64,000 nt of DNA from Chionis minor (taxonomy: Eukaryota > Chordata > Aves > Charadriiformes > Chionididae): positions 911,956 to 975,955 of the forward strand of contig VZSF01009123.1 in assembly GCA_013398295.1 (NCBI GenBank), in the 5' to 3' direction. The notes under the pieces were generated by a model that saw only the letters and a program-made list of their open reading frames with translations, ran no database searches and was not told the DNA's origin. How positions within the stretch are numbered: the first letter of the stretch is position 1; every line of letters starts with the position of its first letter. Below are positions 36,576 to 48,442 of the stretch, one piece after another. The position numbers were made by a program, and so were the translations under genes.

Positions 36576-39500
36576 CTAAAATGTGCATTCATTTTTAATT
36601 TTATCTATTCTTTGTCACTTTTTTCTAATATCTGAATAAAAGTAATTGGACTGTTTGGATTCTCCCTCTGTATTTTTAAAGGTATTTAATTTAAAGGATA
36701 GACTTGAAACTGGTTAGAAATAATGACATCACTGTCAAACAAAATAAATTTTTAGCAAACCCTCAGCTTACTAAGCTGTGAATAAACAGTTCTATGGGTA
36801 GTAAGTACATTTAGCATTGTCTAGCAGGGAAGCATTAAAACTGGAGAGCCCGGAACTCCCTTCCCAACTCCATAGTGCGCTGTTGTGCGTCCAGTTTTCG
36901 TCATCTTTGAAATGGCCACAATGGGACTCAGTCCCACCAGTTTGGAAGTGATGTCTGAAAGTGAAAGGCAGAGTAAGAGTGAAAGGTTTTGAGGAGGGCC
37001 TATATACCATGAAGCCCCGGAGGGACAGATATTTTTATGCCGTCTCTTTGAAAGCCTCAACACACAAATGTATTATCACGAGTAACTCGTATGATGCATT
37101 TGCCAGTCACTTGTGCAGATACTAGCAACCTGCTAAATGAGCTGCCTACTCATTTGCAGTCGTTGAATAGGACTGAAGCTGCTGGCAGCGCCTGCATCAA
37201 AGCTGAAATATGATGAAAGGGTTTGTGTTGTGTGTACTGAACGGGGGCAGACCCGCATCACGCTCAGTTCTCATCCAGCAAATGCTACTTGCCGACACCG
37301 TGACGTGTTTACAGGGGCAGGTCTCTCTTCTGTGCTGAGCAGCAAGCCCAGCTAAGTCTGCCACTCTTATCTTAAATTTATAACAGTGCGACCAACTGTC
37401 AAATCTTGGGAAATTCTTTGGAGCTAGCTTTGTATTTAAAACCAGAGATGATGAGGGTGAGTGAGGGAAGAGCACATTCAGAAATCTGGCTTTTTATTCT
37501 TTGCCAAATGGTCCCACTCTCTCTGAGGCGGGTTTTGTGAAGAGCTCACCACATGGGAGGACAAGGGCTTGGGAAAACCTGACCCCAAGCTCCTTCCAAA
37601 ATGTGGGCTTCTGGGGTGGTAAACTGTGTGATTAAGTTGCACAATTAATTGGATAATTTGTTCTATAGTCCTAATGTGCTTATTCACCCTGTATATAATC
37701 ATTAGAGTTAGTGCTAAGGTCCAGTCAGTCAACGGGTTACTTTTTGAGCCTTTGCAAGTGGGTTTGGGGACCCTACAGATGTGTCAAGCAGCGCCTCCCT
37801 GCAGAGCAGAGCCACAGGAACCCTGAGCCCTTGCCCCCTTCTGCACCAAGTTAATAATTCTTGTCTCTGCCCTTTTTTTTTGGTAAATCTACCATAGCAC
37901 ATTAGGGAGCTTATAAGTCCACATTGTGCTGCTCCATATGGAAATACCATCAGGCAGGAGGACCTGCTGTATGCACCCCACGCCATGTGCTGTGGAAATG
38001 TCTGAAGTGGCTGAGGTCCAGGGGCAGTAAAACCCTATATTGCAATTGCTACTTGGGATAGCAGAAAGGACTTTTGTGACCAGCTGTGGATATGGTTCAT
38101 CAGGACTCTGCAAGACAGTCCCTTTCAGTGACTGCTAACTTGTATTCTAAATGAACGAGCCTTTAGCGAACTAGACTCGTACCATATGGTCCAGTTTGAG
38201 TACCTATATATACTTCATGCAAAATTATATTTAAAAACCATATGAAAGACTATGCTAAAAAACCCAGTGAGGGAAAATGATGGACTTCATTAGATAAAGA
38301 AACACAACTCTCAGCCTCTCAAACTAAATAGTTGGATCTGTTTGATCCAACTTGGCTCGCAAATTGATTTCCTAGCCCAATGGAAGTTACTGTATTTACT
38401 AACTTACCTGCCTTTTTTTTTTTTTTTTTTTAAGAAGGAACTAAACTGCCAACATTTTCTTTTCATCTGTGTTCATCCAAATTTGAATTTGCAATAGGTC
38501 ATGTTTTGTTTGTGATGGTGAGCTTCAGGAGGGTTATCTGGGTGAAACAAAATGTTGATAATTCATCTGAATTTTAGAACTTTTTTGTGCTTCAGAACTG
38601 ATGTGGAAATCTTGCAAGGTGAAGCTTAGTTCTGAACATTCAGTGTGCCTCATGACATTTTTTCTAGGGATTTTTTTAATGCTTCTGTAGATGCAGTTCA
38701 GCAGTTAAAGCACGACGCAGCAAATGCTAAATATAGACTCAGGTAAAATGGTTGCTAGTTTTTGTTTTACACAGCTCAGTTTTCTTATCTGTGTGGAAGG
38801 GAGACTGGTTTGCTTAAACTGAAATGTATAAGCTCAAGGATATATAGCACTGAGTAGATACTATTGTTTGTGTATGTTCCGCTTTAGAGTTTGTTACATA
38901 CTTCTAGGGCTTTAGATCTTTCAGATCACTTTAGAGGTCTATTAGAGTCAACTTTCAGAGGTCACATATTTACGCTTTCAACTTACGTGTTCTTGTGTAT
39001 TGGTAACATCTGAAAGTAGTAACATAAATGCAGCAAATGTTGTGGTTTTGGAATATGTGATTCAGTTGATCATTTTTAAAATTAGTTCTTGAGTTCTAAT
39101 CTTAATACAATGCAAAATACATGTTTTTCTTGTGTTTGTAATCCAAATTATGTTATCTTATCCTTGCAGGAATTATCTTCAAACATAGGATTGAAAGAGA
39201 AGTAGTATTTGCATGCATTTAAAGATACTTTATTACAGCAGTCTGTTTCCTTTTAATTTCTTTCTCATTTTTCTGTTCTATCTTTTGACTGTGGTGGCTA
39301 TGCTAAGTAAAGATCTTGTCACGGTGACTGCTGGGAATGCCTTCCAGCAGGGCTGATGTCATGAAAAGCTCACGTAATGTAAGCTCAGTGGTGTCTTCCA
39401 GCAAGGACTTCCATGAATGAATTGACTTCATGGAGCGTTCGCTGGAGCAGTTTGCAGATGGGAGTCTTGTGTAGGCTGCCTCTTGCACTCCCTTAACGCT

Positions 39501-42122
39501 TATTACCCGCTGTCTGTTTTAGCTTCCTGCACTGCTTGTCATGTCCTGTTTCAGTTTATTTTTTTTTTCTTTGTAATTTTCACATTGGGGGCATATACAC
39601 CGTATTGTTTTGTAAGGATTCAGCCAGCTCCAAACTTTTAGGTAGGCTATTTATCTCTTCCCATTAATGCATTTCATTTGAGTGGTTCAAGCTACTTACC
39701 TTGTAAATAGATAGCAATCGGTCTTCCTTCAGAAGCTAGGGGGATGTTCCCATGTTCTGGATTGACCTTCCGATGCTTGGCTCAGAAGACAGTAATGCTG
39801 AGGTGAAAGTATAGAGCATATTTGTACCATACTGCCCTGCATTAACCAGAAAATTGGAAATACACTTCTTCAATTTAATTTTAATTGCTTTAACCAGATA
39901 TTCTTATTCGAGGTATCAGACTGGTACAGTGGTGCACTACATGACATGCAATTCTTAAACCATGGGATTCCTAAATTAGTGGGACAGTCCCCAGCAATTC
40001 AAGGAGAAATACTTAGACTTCTATGCTTCTCTTATTTATGTACATTTAAAGTTACATGCTCACTTGGAAGCTCAGTTTCTTCTTGTTTTCTCTGTGACCA
40101 AAGATCAGGTTGCACATTTATTAAAATGCCTCCCAGATCAATTTGGTCACTCGAGCAATATGGTAAAAGTAGACTACTAGAGAACGATCTTAAAAGCAAG
40201 CCAGAGTCACAAAGTTACTTTTAATAAACACTCTCGTCTGTGATAATTTTAAGTCAAAAGCAAAACAGTCTAAGGATACTGTGGTGGATTCGTATGCAAG
40301 TCATACGCTAACCCTGATGTCCCGTGAAACAAATCTGATGAGCGCTGTGCTCTTTACAAACTAATACAGTCCGCTTTTTGCATTTCGGTCATTTTCTACC
40401 CATTTTGGTGGACTGGATTTGTATCAAAAGAGTGTATGCTAATATATATGTTTATCAGTTTAATGTGAGAATATTATGAAAAAGACTGAAGGATATGAAG
40501 CTCATGATACAAGCAAACTGTGCTTTGCAGTCTCAGGCATAAGAAAAACAGAGTTTTTTCTAAGGCTGCGAATCCTGCACACGGGGAGGTTCCCAGCAGT
40601 GCCACCATCCATGGCTGCTGGCCCGTGTGCATTGGAGCGGGCTGGTTCTGAGACACCTGCAGGGGGTGTGCTGGGTGGATTTAAAAGTGTCCTTTTCAAC
40701 TAGATTTTGTTCTGCCAGTATAGAATATCCCATCAGTTTAGGCATGGACCTCTCACTGCTGAGAGAAAACAAAGTATTATAATACTGATGCATTATTATA
40801 GTATATAGTAGTGAATTATTGTAGAATCAATGTCAGTGATTTTTGTAGAATAAAAGTAAATGGAGAAGAAACTGGGGTGGGGAGCTTCATGAAGTTAATT
40901 GTATTTATAGTTAAAGCATGAAATAAATTTTTCCATCCAACTTCTACATATGGGCATATGACAGCACTGAGCTGACTAAACCGAGCACTGGCATAACTCC
41001 ATTGACTTTCCTGAAATTTCATCCCTTTGCAGCAATAGTGGGTTTAGCTCAAACACAAGTGACCAGATAATTTTCTGTCTGGTAATGTTCATAGCTTGTA
41101 TTTCTGACTTCAAGTAAACAAACTACATATGTCAGGCTATAAGCAGATAATGACGGCCGTTTGAAAAAATCTCCAAGTATTCACACAATGTTGTATTGCT
41201 GGCTGGCTGTGCTCTAGTGTGTTTGGCCTTCCTGTACGCAGTCACTTCTAGTTTTAAATAACGTATTTCTCAAACGTTATAGAATTTCGCGGGGATGTCT
41301 GTTGCAAAAGGAAAATGGAATTTATTCCTTTCTGTGCCAAGGTGGAGATGGAGCAGGGGGCACCTCACTGCACGGTCTGATCCTTTGTTTCAGGGGCAGG
41401 GGGGTGCTTTTTGAGTAACCTCTGAAGCAGGTAGGTTTTGAACAGGTTAGGCAAAATATTGTTTTGTGCTTCTAATATGGATGGTTACTTCACGTTTGAG
41501 GTTGAGTTTAACCTACATAAAGAAGCTTAAAAAATCTGCAAATGATTGTGTAGCGATATCATCCAGTGCTTTATCCTTCTGCACCCGTTTGTCTGTGTAT
41601 AACAAGGAGTCAAATGAGATTGCCATGAAGTCACTTGTCAACTGTACAAACTCAAGCATTGCCAGTGCCAGTCGGATTGAAAACCTGAACTGCAGCACTG
41701 CTGAGGCTTCTTAGGCTTTAGCATAAGTTTTAGCATGGAAAAGTAAATATTAAAAGTTCAGTATTTTGATAATCCCCAATTGAAAGGGGCTTGGTATAGC
41801 CATTTTGAAACTGAATTGTGCCTGGCTGGTCTGATGACTGGTAGCACAGTTATGTCATGCCTTCATTTTCTTCATTTTGCTGGTCCTTCTCTCTGAAGAA
41901 TACCAAACAATACTATAAGTCCCAATTTATCATTTTTTATTAATTATTACAAAGAAGCCTCTAGACTGCAACGTGTCCCATATCTGGCCTTCATCAGATG
42001 TTTCCGCATCATAATAGATGTAGAATACCACCAAGAGGTCTCAGTCCTCTCTCTCAAGACGATTTACAACTTGCTGTACTGGAAGGATTGTACACGACAA
42101 TTTACAGCTAGACGTATGGGGC
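36576..42122. other. Non-genic AT-rich DNA
   Basis: No exon or RNA gene recognised. A T19 run lies at 38,413-38,431. ORFs reach about 92 codons, all scattered and without recognisable features. 40,560-40,690 is a small GC-richer patch where frames on both strands overlap. Confidence 0.55.
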
Positions 42123-42140
42123 GGGGGGGGGGGGGGGGGN
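42123..42140 (+). repeat. Poly(G) run of 17 ending at an ambiguous base
   Basis: Seventeen G in a row end in a single N at 42,140. The N most likely marks a position that base calling or gap closing could not resolve next to the homopolymer. Frames crossing it are not meaningful. Confidence 0.9.
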
Positions 42141-45100
42141 TGGGTGCTCCTAAAATCAGATAGCGTGTTCATAGGAAGTGAATGTGACTTGAGCAGGCTC
42201 AAGAACACAGGAACTGGAGAGACTGTAAAAGCATCATGCAACATGAGCAGGAGAAACCATTTTAAAAAAATATTTTTTGTTTTTGAAGTGTTATGTCCTG
42301 AGAGGAAGTTAGATATGTTAGTGAGTCCCACCAGGGCTAGAGGAAGGGGCTTGCTGCTCTGATACAGGCAGTCTGGCTCTTAAACCTGTTAGAAGCCAAC
42401 CCTAAAGGTTTGGGAGAAAGCAGCCTGCCTGCAGCCTGTAGGTTATAACATATTCTCTCCATCCCCTTCCAAGTCATTTGTATTTCCCCTTCTTTCCCAC
42501 TGCCTTTGGGAGAGGAGGGAATGGAGAAAAGGGAAGGTAGAATAGCAGAACTCAAAATTTTCCCCGTGAGAAAAACACACCTGGGAAATTCCTTCACAAG
42601 CTGGTGGTTAGATGTCACTGGATCCCACCCCCTACATATGTTCTTTTTCCTGTGGTGACACAGAGTTGATTTAAATCTCTTAGATTTATTTCAAAATCAT
42701 ATGACAAAAAAAAAAAAAAAAAAAGGTTTGTCCCACCCACCAGTAATGAACCATGTAAATTCCCTGACTCCCAAGGGACTTCTAGCAATGATGTAAATGA
42801 AAATATTTTCAGGCTGAAATTGTCAGGTGAAAATCTGATTCTGAAACCTGGAACGTGAAGAAGAATCTGAAAGTTCAGGAGGCTGGTAATAAACCATAGC
42901 TATAGTGGCAACAAGCTGCTTGGCTTTATTCTCTCTCATGGTATAAGCTGTTACTGAAAGCACAGGGCAAAGCAGATTCAAATCAGTATCAATTTGTGTT
43001 CCTTTGTGAAAGACATGCACTCTCGTTTGCTTGTAGAAAAGACAAAAATATAAAAACATTCCATGCACCATGTTATTTCATGATGCCTGGTTTGCAGATA
43101 CTGGGTGACACAGTTTATCGTTAATGCAGTGAAAACAATGTACTTGCAGTGGAATATTTCAGCCTTTTGTATGCCAGGCTGCCCCCACCAGCAGGGGTGC
43201 AGTTTATTAGGTAAACTAATCTGTTCTTAATTACAGTCCCACCCAAGAGAGTTTAACATCTCACTTTGTAACATACACAGTTATTTTTTTGCAAAGCAGA
43301 AGGAATTGCTCTAAGGTTTCTTGAAGTCTGCTTAGAATTTGCTAGGATGCAGTGTTCAACTGAAAAAGTTGTGGGTGGAGGAAAAGGATTTCTGCACTTA
43401 GTGAAGCAGCTCAATGACTGAAAATTTGTGATTTTAATTTCAAAGTCATTTACAATATAGATGTGCTTTCACAAATGCCGCGGTTGCTTTTTGATAGAAT
43501 GCCCACATGCTTGATATCTTAATTAGATAGGGGAAATAGCTTGCATTCTCTTAGAACAACGTTTAGCTGTTTAGCGTTTGGGGTTTTTTAATAATCTTTT
43601 AATTCTGTTAAATGTGAAAGCAAGTGTGTAGATTAAACATTGAACGCATTTCTGGCTTAAAGAAAAATGCTGCTTTCAGAGGTTATGCTTCAGCTTAATT
43701 CCATTTAGAGCATTATGTTTTTACTCAGGGGTAAAAAAAAAAGATACGTGATTTCTCAACCTGGAAATAGATCACAAACCCTTGGGTAAGATGGGCTGCA
43801 ATTGACATTAATGAGACAGCATCTGTCTAGTACCAATGCCGAAGCTGTTACTTTCTATTGTTATTTTTCTTAGTTGATTCTGCCAAGACGGTAGAGTTTG
43901 TGTCAGAAGATCATGAGGAGAGAGGTGAGAAGGCTTTTCAGACAATAAGAACTCGCGTCCATTCATTGTCTGGAGCATCCCATTTGACAGCAATTATCCA
44001 GGGATGCAGGCTGTTTCCACTTACCATTGATTCACATGTAAGGTTACAGGAGTTTTCCCTCGTACCACTCTGCCGTTTGCCAAGTATCAAGACCTTTATG
44101 CCTCTCTTGAGCGGGGCAGTACTGGAACACAGATTGCCACGCTCCTAATTCTAATCAACCCAAGAGATGTAAGAGTTGATAAGTTAATGCAAGTCATCTT
44201 AGTGTAGGTAGGCTCCATTAGGCACAGAGAGACAAATGCACGTAGAATGGGCCACAGCCAGTACTACCCACCAGTTCTGCACGGTTGGGCCTTGTAGGTG
44301 GGACCACAGAGACTTGTTAGGACGGGGCTTGAGATGTCCTTAGGGCCCACTGCATTGCCAAGCTGAGATCCACGTGAAAGTAGGTGCTTGCTTCAGCAGC
44401 ACTAAATACCACAAATTCATCTCTGCAGGAGGTCCAAGGCAGCGAGACACTTTTTTCCAGAGGTTTTTTAAAATCTAAAACAAATACTGCTCCCGCTCTA
44501 GATCTGTGTACCTAAGCAGACTGGAGATACAAAACATTGCTGGACAGTGAATAAAGCATTAACAAGCTGAATTTATTTACAGAGTAAAACTACTGGCTTC
44601 GGTTTGCCCTGGTTTCCAGACAGATACACAGGTTATTTGCAGCGAAAAAGCTGTACTAATTACATTCAGTTTCTATAAAAATTACTTAAAATCCAATCAA
44701 AAGGATGGATGTGTCTCAGGTTCTGTTATCTGACTGCTTAAATTTAAGCATGTTTTGGGGTTTTTTTTTTTCTGCTCTGAGCAGTAGCACTGTCAAAGCA
44801 CAAATGCCCCAGCAGGGACAGCTTGGAAGACATGGCACTGCTGTTGGAAGTGATTCAGCCAGACTACCTGGTTGTGTTCTGCCACCCTCATCTTGACCTT
44901 TTTATCTGTTTTTTTTCCTCAGTGTTATTGTTCATGTGTAAACAGGAGATACAGAGGAAACTGCAAAGCTTCCATGAACGGTAATGCTAAGGTACACAAA
45001 AACACTGCAGTGACAATTATTAGGAAGTGGAAGAACTGTTACCACACCACCTCTTCCAGGCATGCAGCTTTCTGGGGTTGTGATACGCCTCTGGATTCTT

Positions 45101-45383
45101 GCAGCTGCATTACAGGACAGCAACACAAACTCCAGAGCTCAGCAGGGATGAAGTCATTTTCGTCCTTGCCTGCTGCTAGATGCCTTCCCCTTCTTCACAG
45201 CTCACTGCGTCCTCCTTTAAATATGCTGAGTACACATGCTTATCCAACAAAATAGCATGCAACAAATGTTACATGCAGACAAGTCCTTTAAAGAGGTCTT
45301 GAACTAAGCTATTTACATGTCTCTTGGTCCCGAATGTTTTGCAAGATACTTTAGCTTTTCTTCTTTCTTAATATCCCATGCAT
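42141..45383. other. Non-genic AT-rich DNA
   Basis: Contains an A19 run (42,706-42,724) and short chance frames. The frame 44,872-45,255 (127 codons) begins at GTG and has no recognisable features. Nothing else seen. Confidence 0.55.
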
Positions 45384-46110
45384 TTAACCCCATGCAGCAG
45401 TACAGGTTTGGGGCTGACCTGCTGGAAAGCAGCTGTGCAGAGAGGGACCTGGGAGTCCTGGTGGACAACAGGATGACCATGAGCCAGCAACGTGCCCTTG
45501 TGGCCAAGAAGGCCAATGGCATCCTGGGGTACATCAAGAAGAGTGTGGCCAGCGGGTCAAGGGAGGTCATCCTCCCCCTCTACTCTGCCCTGGTGAGACC
45601 ACAACTCGAGTCCCGTGTCCAGTTCTGGGCTCCCCAGTTCAAGAAGGACAGGGAACTGCTGGAGAGGGTACAGGGAAGGGCTAAGAAGATGATCGGGGGC
45701 TGGACCATCTGTCTCATGAGGAAAGGCTGAGGGAGTTAGGTCTTTTTGGTCTGGAGAAGAGAAGACTGAGGGGGGATCTCATTAATACCTACAAATACTT
45801 GAAGGGAGGGTGCCAGGAGGAGGGGACCAGGCTTTTTTCATTGGTGCCCAGTGACAGGACAAGGGGCAATGGGTACAAACTCAAATATAGGAAGTTCCAT
45901 CTGAACATGAGGAGGAACTTCTTTCCTTTGAGGGCGGCAGAGCACTGGCACAGGCTGCCCAGAGAGGTGGTGGAGTCTCTGACTCTGGAGACATTCCAAA
46001 CCCGCCTGGACACCATCCTGTGGAACCTGCTGTAGGTGGACCTGCTCTGGCAGGGGGGCTTGGACCAGGTAATCTCCAGAGGTCCCTTCCAACCCCCAAC
46101 ATTCTATGAT
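45384..46110 (+). mobile_element. CR1 LINE, 5'-truncated, with reverse-transcriptase tail and 3' end
   Basis: About 727 bp of a CR1 non-LTR retrotransposon, starting inside ORF2 and ending with the typical 3' end 'ggtcccttccaacccccaacattctatgattct'. The coding part shows CR1 RT C-terminal hallmarks ([47 protein letters not shown], then [18 protein letters not shown] and [12 protein letters not shown]), followed by a stop at 46,033-46,035 and a short 3' UTR. The frame is broken once in a G run near 45,692-45,698, where one base appears to be missing relative to the expected frame. The copy is otherwise well preserved, so it is the youngest CR1 here. It is dead on arrival because of its 5' truncation. 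Confidence 0.95.
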
Positions 46111-47199
46111 TCTTCCATGTTGAAGCTGGCTTCAGGGTTGAAAGACTGGACAATTTCACTGAGTTGTTTTTAACAATAATTTATTCTCCCGCATTGGCCT
46201 TCTACTGTAAGCCAGTATTTGTGGTTGAAAATGCTTCCAAACCAATCATTCAGAGGACCTCTAGCCACAGTCTTAAGGTTTTGGCAGGATCTCCTTGCGT
46301 TTTAGTATTTGGGCTTTTTATTCATTATTTTGTAACTTTTTGAAGCCTGTGTTTTTTCAACTCTACCTACACAACACCTACAGTTAGGCTCCATAGTTAA
46401 AATGAGCTGGTGAGGAATGCATGTGGTGTCAGGTCTTCAGTGAGTACGTGAGGACTTGGCATGGATGAGAAAGAGAATGAAATAACAATATGCAGCATTT
46501 CTACATGCTCATCCCAGTACTTCCAAGGCCTCTCTTTTACTGAGTACATTAGCTAGGCATAAATAAAATATGACTGGTGCCGGAATATAACATACAGCTT
46601 TCCAAAGAGATAAAAGCTATTCTGTGATCAGCAGCTACTAATTAAAAATGCATCAGGTCAGCAGGAAGTGTTTGAACACAAATTTTATTTATTGATTGCC
46701 AACGTTTCCACGTGAACACAGAGCTGCTCCGGTGTCACCTCGCCTCCCTACAGTGTAACACCACCTAAAGCCTTGCTAGTCTGTCTCGGAGGTGGTGGGT
46801 TTTGTAATTTTGGGATGGTTACGCCAAAGTTCAAAGCTGTCCAAGTATTTTCTGTTCCTTTTTGTTTTTGCCTGACAATGCCGATCGGGCCAGGGTCGGC
46901 TTGCTCAGAAGGCAGCTTCCAACGGGAAAAACAGTGCAGACACAGGAACGGGAAGGCGGCTGCTGCTGCAGAATTATCTCCTGGAATATTTGGAGCAGAC
47001 TCACAGCAGCCGGGGGCGGGGGGGGAGTGTGGGAAGCCTCTTGCCGGGTTTGAATTCCTGCTGACGGGAGCGTTTTGTTTCCAGTCCCGTGGCTTAAACT
47101 TTATGATGGTCGTGAGGATCTTTTTGGTGGGAGCGACGGTTCAAATGAGCGTTAACGATTCTTTTCTCTCTGCTTTGTTTTCTTACTAAAAGCACAGGG
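46111..47199. other. Non-genic DNA upstream of the CpG island
   Basis: AT-rich up to about 46,700, then increasingly GC-rich toward the island, with a G-rich stretch at 47,010-47,027 ('cgggggcggggggg'). A frame of 138 codons at 46,773-47,189 starts at a non-ATG codon and is interpreted as compositional. Confidence 0.5.
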
Positions 47200-47414
47200 A
47201 AATTTGTGAGTTCATTATAAAACTCTGCACGCACCGGCCGCGGGTATTTAAAACACTGCAGTTCTGGAGTGCGGCATTTTCTTTCCCTTCCCCAGTTACC
47301 TGCGTGCCCAATTAAGCGCCGTCAGTGAGGTGTATTCCCCGCTGAGGGTTACACGCCGTTGCCAACCGGCCCCTTTCCTCCCCCCCCCGGGGAAGCGGGC
47401 GGGGGCCGCGGGGG

Positions 47415-47497
47415 NNNNNNNNNNNNNNNNNNNNNNNNNNNNNNNNNNNNNNNNNNNNNNNNNNNNNNNNNNNNNNNNNNNNNNNNNNNNNNNNNNN
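47415..47497. other. Assembly gap (83 N)
   Basis: An 83-base run of N inside the CpG island. Flanking bases are G-rich on both sides, a sequence type that sequencing often loses. Real missing length may differ. Core promoter or 5' leader sequence could be hidden here, and any frame crossing it is unreliable. Confidence 0.99.
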
Positions 47498-47798
47498 GGG
47501 AAGGAGTGGGGGGGGCCAACGGGAGCGCCCAAATCTCCTCTGCGACGCCGGCGGGGACTGAGCGGGGTGTGGGGGCCGGACCGGGCTGGGCCGACTCGCC
47601 CCGCGCCCCCTGCCCGTGGGCCGGGTTATGCAAGCGGCTGGTCGCCGAGCGGCGGCGGCATCTGCGGGGCTCCCGCCCCTGTCCCCGCCCCGCTCCCAGC
47701 GCCGGAGAAGCAGGCGGCGGCGGCGGCGGCAGCGCAATAAAGCAAGTTTTGTCTCCTGCGAGGGGGCGGCGAGGTCCCGGCGGCCGCGGCCCGGCGCT

Positions 47799-47858
47799 AT
47801 GGCTGCGGCCATCCTGGGGCAGGCAGCAGCCCCCGCCGCGGTGGCGGCTCCCCGTTAA
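47799..47858 (+). CDS. Upstream ORF (19 codons) in presumed 5' leader
   Basis: ATG at 47,799 opens a frame giving MAAAILGQAAAPAAVAAPR and stops at TAA 47,856-47,858, 107 bases before the main ATG. The start lies in 'ggcgctatgg', with G at +4 but C at -3, so initiation would be leaky. If the transcript starts upstream, this uORF would be translated first and could lower output of the main frame. The alanine/proline-rich composition follows from the GC-rich DNA, so the peptide itself need not be functional. Confidence 0.4.
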   Translation: MAAAILGQAAAPAAVAAPR

Positions 47859-47965
47859 CCTCCCTTCGGCAGCGGCCGCCTTCCGCCGGCCATCCGGGCC
47901 GCAGCGCCCCGCCGCCGCTACCGGAGAGCGGCCGGTTTTCCCTTCCCGCTTCCCGGCCCGGCACC

Positions 47966-48014
47966 ATGTGGGGCGGGCTGCACCCCCAGCTGGGCTTCCG
48001 CGGCTACAGGGCGG
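47966..48014 (+). CDS. First coding exon of an unidentified gene
   Basis: The ATG at 47,966 sits in 'gcaccATGt', with A at -3 (strong Kozak). The frame encodes MWGGLHPQLGFRGYRA and leaves one base before a consensus donor (gcG|GTAAGG, GT at 48,015), so the intron is in phase 1. If not spliced, the frame would end nine codons after the donor. The peptide has no acidic residues and contains two Arg, a His and several hydrophobic residues, compatible with the start of a mitochondrial presequence, but it is too short to decide. I do not recognise the gene; the next exon lies beyond the window's right edge. Support rests on the CpG island, Kozak context and donor together. Confidence 0.7.
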
Positions 48015-48428
48015 GTAAGGAGCGAGGCGGCGGGAAGGGATGAGGCGAAAAGGGCCCCGCCGCGGTGGGGAAGGGAGGGCCGGGCCCGGTTTCCCTCCCG
48101 GGTCTCCGCAGAATCGGCTGAGGAAGCGGTTTCCTCCCCGCTCGGCTCCCTGAGGAAGGGGGGGACGTGGCGGCGGGGCCTCCCGGAGAGGGCGGCGGGG
48201 CCGATGCGGCGGCGGCGGCGTCGGGCCGGCCAAGGCGGGGGGGGAGGTGATAAAAGCTGAGGTTAACCCTCATAAGCCCTTTCCTTGTTTTTTGGGGGGC
48301 TCCCCCACTCCCCCATCCCCATTTTGTTAGCAGACCCTTAGGCTGGAAGCGTGCTTCCCTCTAGGCTTTTTGCTTTAAATTTGGACCGCAACAAATGGGT
48401 TGAGTCCTATTTATTCCATCCCCCACTT

Positions 48429-48442
48429 CCCCCCCCCCCCCC
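48429..48442 (+). repeat. Poly(C) run of 14
   Basis: Fourteen C in a row just downstream of the CpG island in intron 1. It is i-motif or G-quadruplex prone on the opposite strand and a likely sequencing trouble spot. Confidence 0.9.

Larger units (their letters stand above)
47200..48260 (+). promoter_or_regulatory. CpG island promoter region
   Basis: Very GC-rich and dense in CpG, in clear contrast with the AT-rich flanks. It contains GC-box-like words (gggggcggcg around 47,762 and elsewhere), a (CGG)n run at about 47,713-47,730 and another near 48,204-48,217. It covers the presumed 5' leader, first coding exon and start of intron 1. No TATA box at a suitable distance is evident, as usual for housekeeping-type promoters with dispersed starts. 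The transcription start cannot be fixed from the sequence; somewhere between the gap and 47,799 is plausible. Bidirectional activity is possible but not shown. Confidence 0.9.

Noticed and set aside
42041..42331. Minus-strand 96-codon frame with a proline run
   Set aside because: The proline run is the poly(G) tract read in reverse, and the frame crosses the ambiguous base.
45313..46159. Minus-strand frames under the CR1 copy
   Set aside because: Antisense shadows of the CR1 ORF2 tail and 3' UTR.
47349..48233. Long minus-strand frame (about 294 codons) and plus-strand frame (about 219 codons) across the CpG island
   Set aside because: Both cross the 83-N gap, where stops cannot be seen, and lie in very GC-rich DNA where stop codons are rare. 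The residues are dominated by P, R, G and A without any domain.
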